The position numbers and the translations under genes were made by a program. Below, one piece after another: positions 9,420 through 11,638 of a stretch of 11,638 nt of DNA (positions are counted from its first letter, which is position 1; the number at the start of each line of letters is the position of its first letter). Source of the DNA: Conidiobolus incongruus B7586 (Eukaryota > Entomophthoromycota > Entomophthoromycetes > Entomophthorales > Conidiobolaceae); assembly GCA_000697335.1 (NCBI GenBank), contig JNEM01008913.1:1-11638 (forward strand), in the 5' to 3' direction. Under the pieces are notes generated by a model, which worked only from the letters and a program-made list of their open reading frames with translations, was not told the origin of the DNA and searched no databases.

Positions 9420-9680
9420 TAAAACTGTGATATTCAAACTAATTTTAACCTAGTATAAAATTATAACTAATGTTGCTAACTAGGAATTTAATATATTGGG
9501 AGTAGTTAGGGGGTAATAATAAATATCTAGATACAATACCAGATGCTTGTTTTATTAAGTTGTTAGCATATTTAATTATTAAGTTGTTTTTTTAGGTAGG
9601 TAAAGATAGTTTTACAACAATAAAAAAGGAGATAATATAACTAGAATAACTAGAGTTAATTAAAACACTAACAAGTATAT
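9420..9680 (-). pseudogene. Gypsy retropepsin-like protease, fossil
   Basis: Located between the gag zinc knuckle and reverse transcriptase. A piece near 9640-9670 resembles the active-site strand of an aspartic protease, and one near 9440-9470 resembles the closing I-L-G block. The protease would have processed the gag-pol product. The match is weaker than for reverse transcriptase. Confidence 0.55.
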
Positions 9681-9869
9681 TTATAAAAGAACCAGTTAAT
9701 ACAAACAATAGGGTAATAATTAAAGGTAAAAAATCACAAGGTGGATTAGTTACTAGAATATTTCTAGTTTCTAGTGGTTTAATCAGTTGGATTTCTCTAG
9801 TATATATAGTTTAATTTGTGGAATTATTAGTTTATTAGAACTTTTGTAGATTAGATTAGAATCTGCTAA

Positions 9870-10930
9870 CTAATTGTAAAAGGGGTGATTTTAAAGTTAT
9901 ATTAATATTATTCAGGTTTGATTTATAGTTAACAGATTAAGATTGTTGAGAATTAGATTGGTGTTGTTTTTTGAGGGGATATTTGTTAACTCTATGGTTA
10001 ACTTAAGTCTTTTAACAATAATAACAACCTTTGTTTGCTTTTAAGTAGGCTTTAACTTCTTCATTAAAAGTTTTCTTATAAAGCCTTAAAGCAGAAACAT
10101 CTATCATTTGAAACTTAGGTGGGTTAGAGTAAAGTTTAAAAGATTAATTTTTAAGGTGGGAAGATTTAGTTATAAAGTAAAGGATATTATCAATTATAAT
10201 TGCTGTATCACAAATGTCAGAAAAAAACATATTATCAAAGTGTTCCCTACTAACTAACTAAGGCTTTACTTGAAAGTTAAAGCATTGTAATAGTTTGTGG
10301 ATTTGTTTTTCTTTAGTGATATTTAATATGTTTAAACATATCTTATTAAATTTCTCAATTAATTGTTTTGTAGAAGTTTTTTATTTAAGCTAGGAAAGCT
10401 TTTCTCTTGTTAATTAAATTTGATCTTTTGGGTAATACCTTTCTTTAAGGGTTTTTTCCAATTGTTTAAAAGTTTATATCTTTGTAATAGGTTATCCTCT
10501 TGAAGATTGTTTAGGATTAAACTTATAATGAGTTAACTACCAAATATAAACAGATTTTTCTAAAAAAAAAGTGGTTAATTTAAGGATATTCTTTAGATCT
10601 TTATCAGGAATTAAATCAAGGTAATTCTTTATGTTTTTAAAGTAGTTTTCAAGCTTGTGAAGGTTTTTTAAGCTATCATAAGTAGTTAATTTGTTTTTAA
10701 AGACACTAAAAAGGTAGTTTAATATATTAACTATAGTAAAGTAGCTGGTTTGTTAGATTTAAGCTCTTTGAGACATATTTTTTTCAATCAAAAGTTGTCT
10801 AATATAAGCTTCTTAAAGGGTAGTAAGCTTTTAAAAACTAAAGTCTTAGATTTATTTAGTAATTAAGCTACTATCATCATTAAAATAATATAAGGGTATC
10901 TCTTTTTTTGGTGGTATTATAGTGTATAGT
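9870..10930 (-). pseudogene. Gypsy gag (capsid and nucleocapsid), fossil
   Basis: Minus-strand pieces at about 10260-10560 resemble the capsid region of fungal Gypsy gag. A remnant CCHC zinc knuckle (C-Y-Y-C start) sits at about 9985-10030, close to the gag end. Gag formed the virus-like particle and the knuckle bound the element RNA. The start is not defined, because the region between the primer-binding site and the capsid remains has no clear ATG. It is broken. Confidence 0.65.
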
Positions 10931-11033
10931 GTTAAATTTAAATGAAATAAATTATAAATAAAATTTAAAATAGTAATAGATAGGTTAGATACAAGTAGTT
11001 ATTAATTTCTAGTAGGTTTTTAATAGTTTTCTT

Positions 11034-11043
11034 ACTGCTACCA
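11034..11043 (-). other. Primer-binding site of the Gypsy element
   Basis: In the element's sense the sequence right after the 5' LTR is TGGTAGCAGT. TGG pairs with the CCA end carried by every mature tRNA, and the position with no spacer fixes the LTR border. The following bases would name the tRNA. An initiator-Met type is common in this group, but I cannot confirm it here. Confidence 0.8.
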
Positions 11044-11442
11044 TATAAACATAGTGGTAGTTAAATTAATATAGTGTAGAGGAAAACTTAATATAAAAGT
11101 AGTGTGATATAAAATGTGGTAATATAATGTAACTGTAGTGTGCAAGTGTAAACAAAGTTTAATTAAGCTTCAAACTAGGATGAGTCACTAATATATTAAG
11201 ATTTATATTAGGTAGTGCTAATATCCTACAATATTAATAGAATATAGTCTCAATTTTCAAAATAGTGTAAAAGTAAAAATAGTAAGAATTAAGAGGAAAA
11301 AAGAGGAACTTAGTTTATTAGATAATTTAATACTATTTATATAATTAATTTAACTATATAAGTATAAATTAATCATATAATTTATAGTTAATTGGATTAT
11401 ATGAAAGTATATATAAAAATTTAAAGAACTAGTCTCTTAACA
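11044..11442 (-). repeat. 5' LTR of the Gypsy element (right on + strand)
   Basis: 399 bp. In the element's sense it starts with an intact TG (CA at 11441-11442 on the + strand) and ends at the primer-binding site. It differs from the other LTR at about 17 positions, of which about 16 are transitions, giving about 96% identity. It would have carried the element's promoter and transcript end signals, but none can be assigned in this AT-rich sequence. Confidence 0.92.
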
Positions 11443-11447
11443 GAAAT
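11443..11447. repeat. Target site duplication, right copy (GAAAT)
   Basis: Identical to 5722-5726 and directly after the right LTR. Taking one copy away restores continuity of the older LTR across the insertion point. Confidence 0.88.
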
Positions 11448-11600
11448 AATAAAAATTAAAAAAAACCCTTGTTTATTAAATAATTTAATATTATTTATAT
11501 AATTAATTTAGTTATAAAAGTATAAATTAACTATATAATTTATAGTTAATTAAATTATATATAAATATATATAAGAATTTAAAGAATTAGTTTTTTAATA
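11448..11600 (-). repeat. Right part of the older Gypsy LTR
   Basis: Homologous to the last part of the 399-bp LTRs, more diverged and further shifted to A and T. It carries on from the break at 5726. It ends at 11600, which matches the LTR terminus. The 38 bases that follow show no clear purine tract or target duplication. The window end prevents deciding whether this was a solo LTR or the edge of another copy. Confidence 0.88.
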
Positions 11601-11638
11601 AATCTTATATTAATAATAATTTTTTTATATTTTTGATA
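11601..11638. other. Unassigned AT-rich flank
   Basis: These 38 bases after the older LTR show no recognisable motif. They do not match the internal sequence next to the younger 3' LTR well enough to call more element sequence. Confidence 0.4.

Larger units (their letters stand above)
5727..11442 (-). mobile_element. Ty3/Gypsy chromovirus LTR retrotransposon, near full length, fossil
   Basis: The element is 5716 bp and reads on the minus strand. It has paired 399-bp LTRs, a primer-binding site, a purine tract, and remains of gag, protease, reverse transcriptase, RNase H, integrase and a C-terminal chromodomain, in the order that defines Ty3/Gypsy rather than Ty1/Copia. The chromodomain places it among chromoviruses, which are common in fungi and often direct integration to heterochromatin. 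Structure and length look whole. The coding region is heavily broken, with dozens of interruptions, and cannot be active. No CG dinucleotide was found in it. It sits inside an older LTR of its own family with an exact GAAAT duplication. The LTRs differ at about 17 of 399 sites, almost all transitions. Because decay is probably RIP-like, that number does not give a clock age. Confidence 0.93.

Noticed and set aside
5727-11442. Possible active retrotransposon, given near-complete structure and about 96% LTR identity
   Set aside because: The internal coding region is interrupted dozens of times and has lost its CpGs. It is a fossil.
1-11638. Mitochondrial or other organellar origin because of the high A+T
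   Set aside because: No organellar rRNA, tRNA or respiratory genes are present. The contents are nuclear-type transposons with target duplications.

Overview
This is an AT-rich eukaryotic window of decayed repeats. It contains no gene that I can call intact. The repeat set (a Ty3/Gypsy chromovirus, an older LTR of the same family, a Tc1/mariner transposon) and the heavy C-to-T/G-to-A decay confined to the repeats fit an AT-rich heterochromatic block of a fungal genome that has undergone repeat-induced point mutation (RIP) or methylation-driven deamination. The fungal assignment is an inference. No rRNA, tRNA or conserved host gene is present to confirm it.

Layout. (1) About 60-1240 is a Tc1/mariner fossil on the + strand. 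It has a recognisable C-terminal transposase half and a probable 19-bp terminal inverted repeat. (2) 1240-2043 is CpG-free AT-rich DNA with a (TA)n tract and one imperfect hairpin, otherwise unassigned. (3) 2043-4695 is the only part of the window that contains CpG dinucleotides. It looks like non-repeat DNA, with a relatively GC-richer pocket at about 2580-3180 holding only short, unconvincing ORFs. (4) 4696-5486 is CpG-free AT-rich DNA with nothing recognised. (5) 5487-11600 is a nest: an older, more diverged LTR (5487-5726 plus 11448-11600) split by a nearly full-length Ty3/Gypsy chromovirus (5727-11442, minus strand). The younger element has two 399-bp LTRs, an exact 5-bp target duplication (GAAAT), a primer-binding site directly abutting the 5' LTR, a purine tract directly abutting the 3' LTR, and gag-PR-RT-RNase H-INT-chromodomain remains in standard order. 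It is heavily broken, with dozens of interruptions. (6) The last 38 bases are unassigned.

How it fits together. The order of events can be read directly: an LTR of the family was present first, then a second family member inserted into it in the same orientation, and both decayed further, mainly by transitions. CpG is apparently absent from about 9 kb of flanking and repeat sequence but survives in the 2.65-kb middle segment, so the decay seems to follow repeat boundaries. I found no evidence of a new functional system. The most useful observations are the nested insertion and the sharp CpG boundary.
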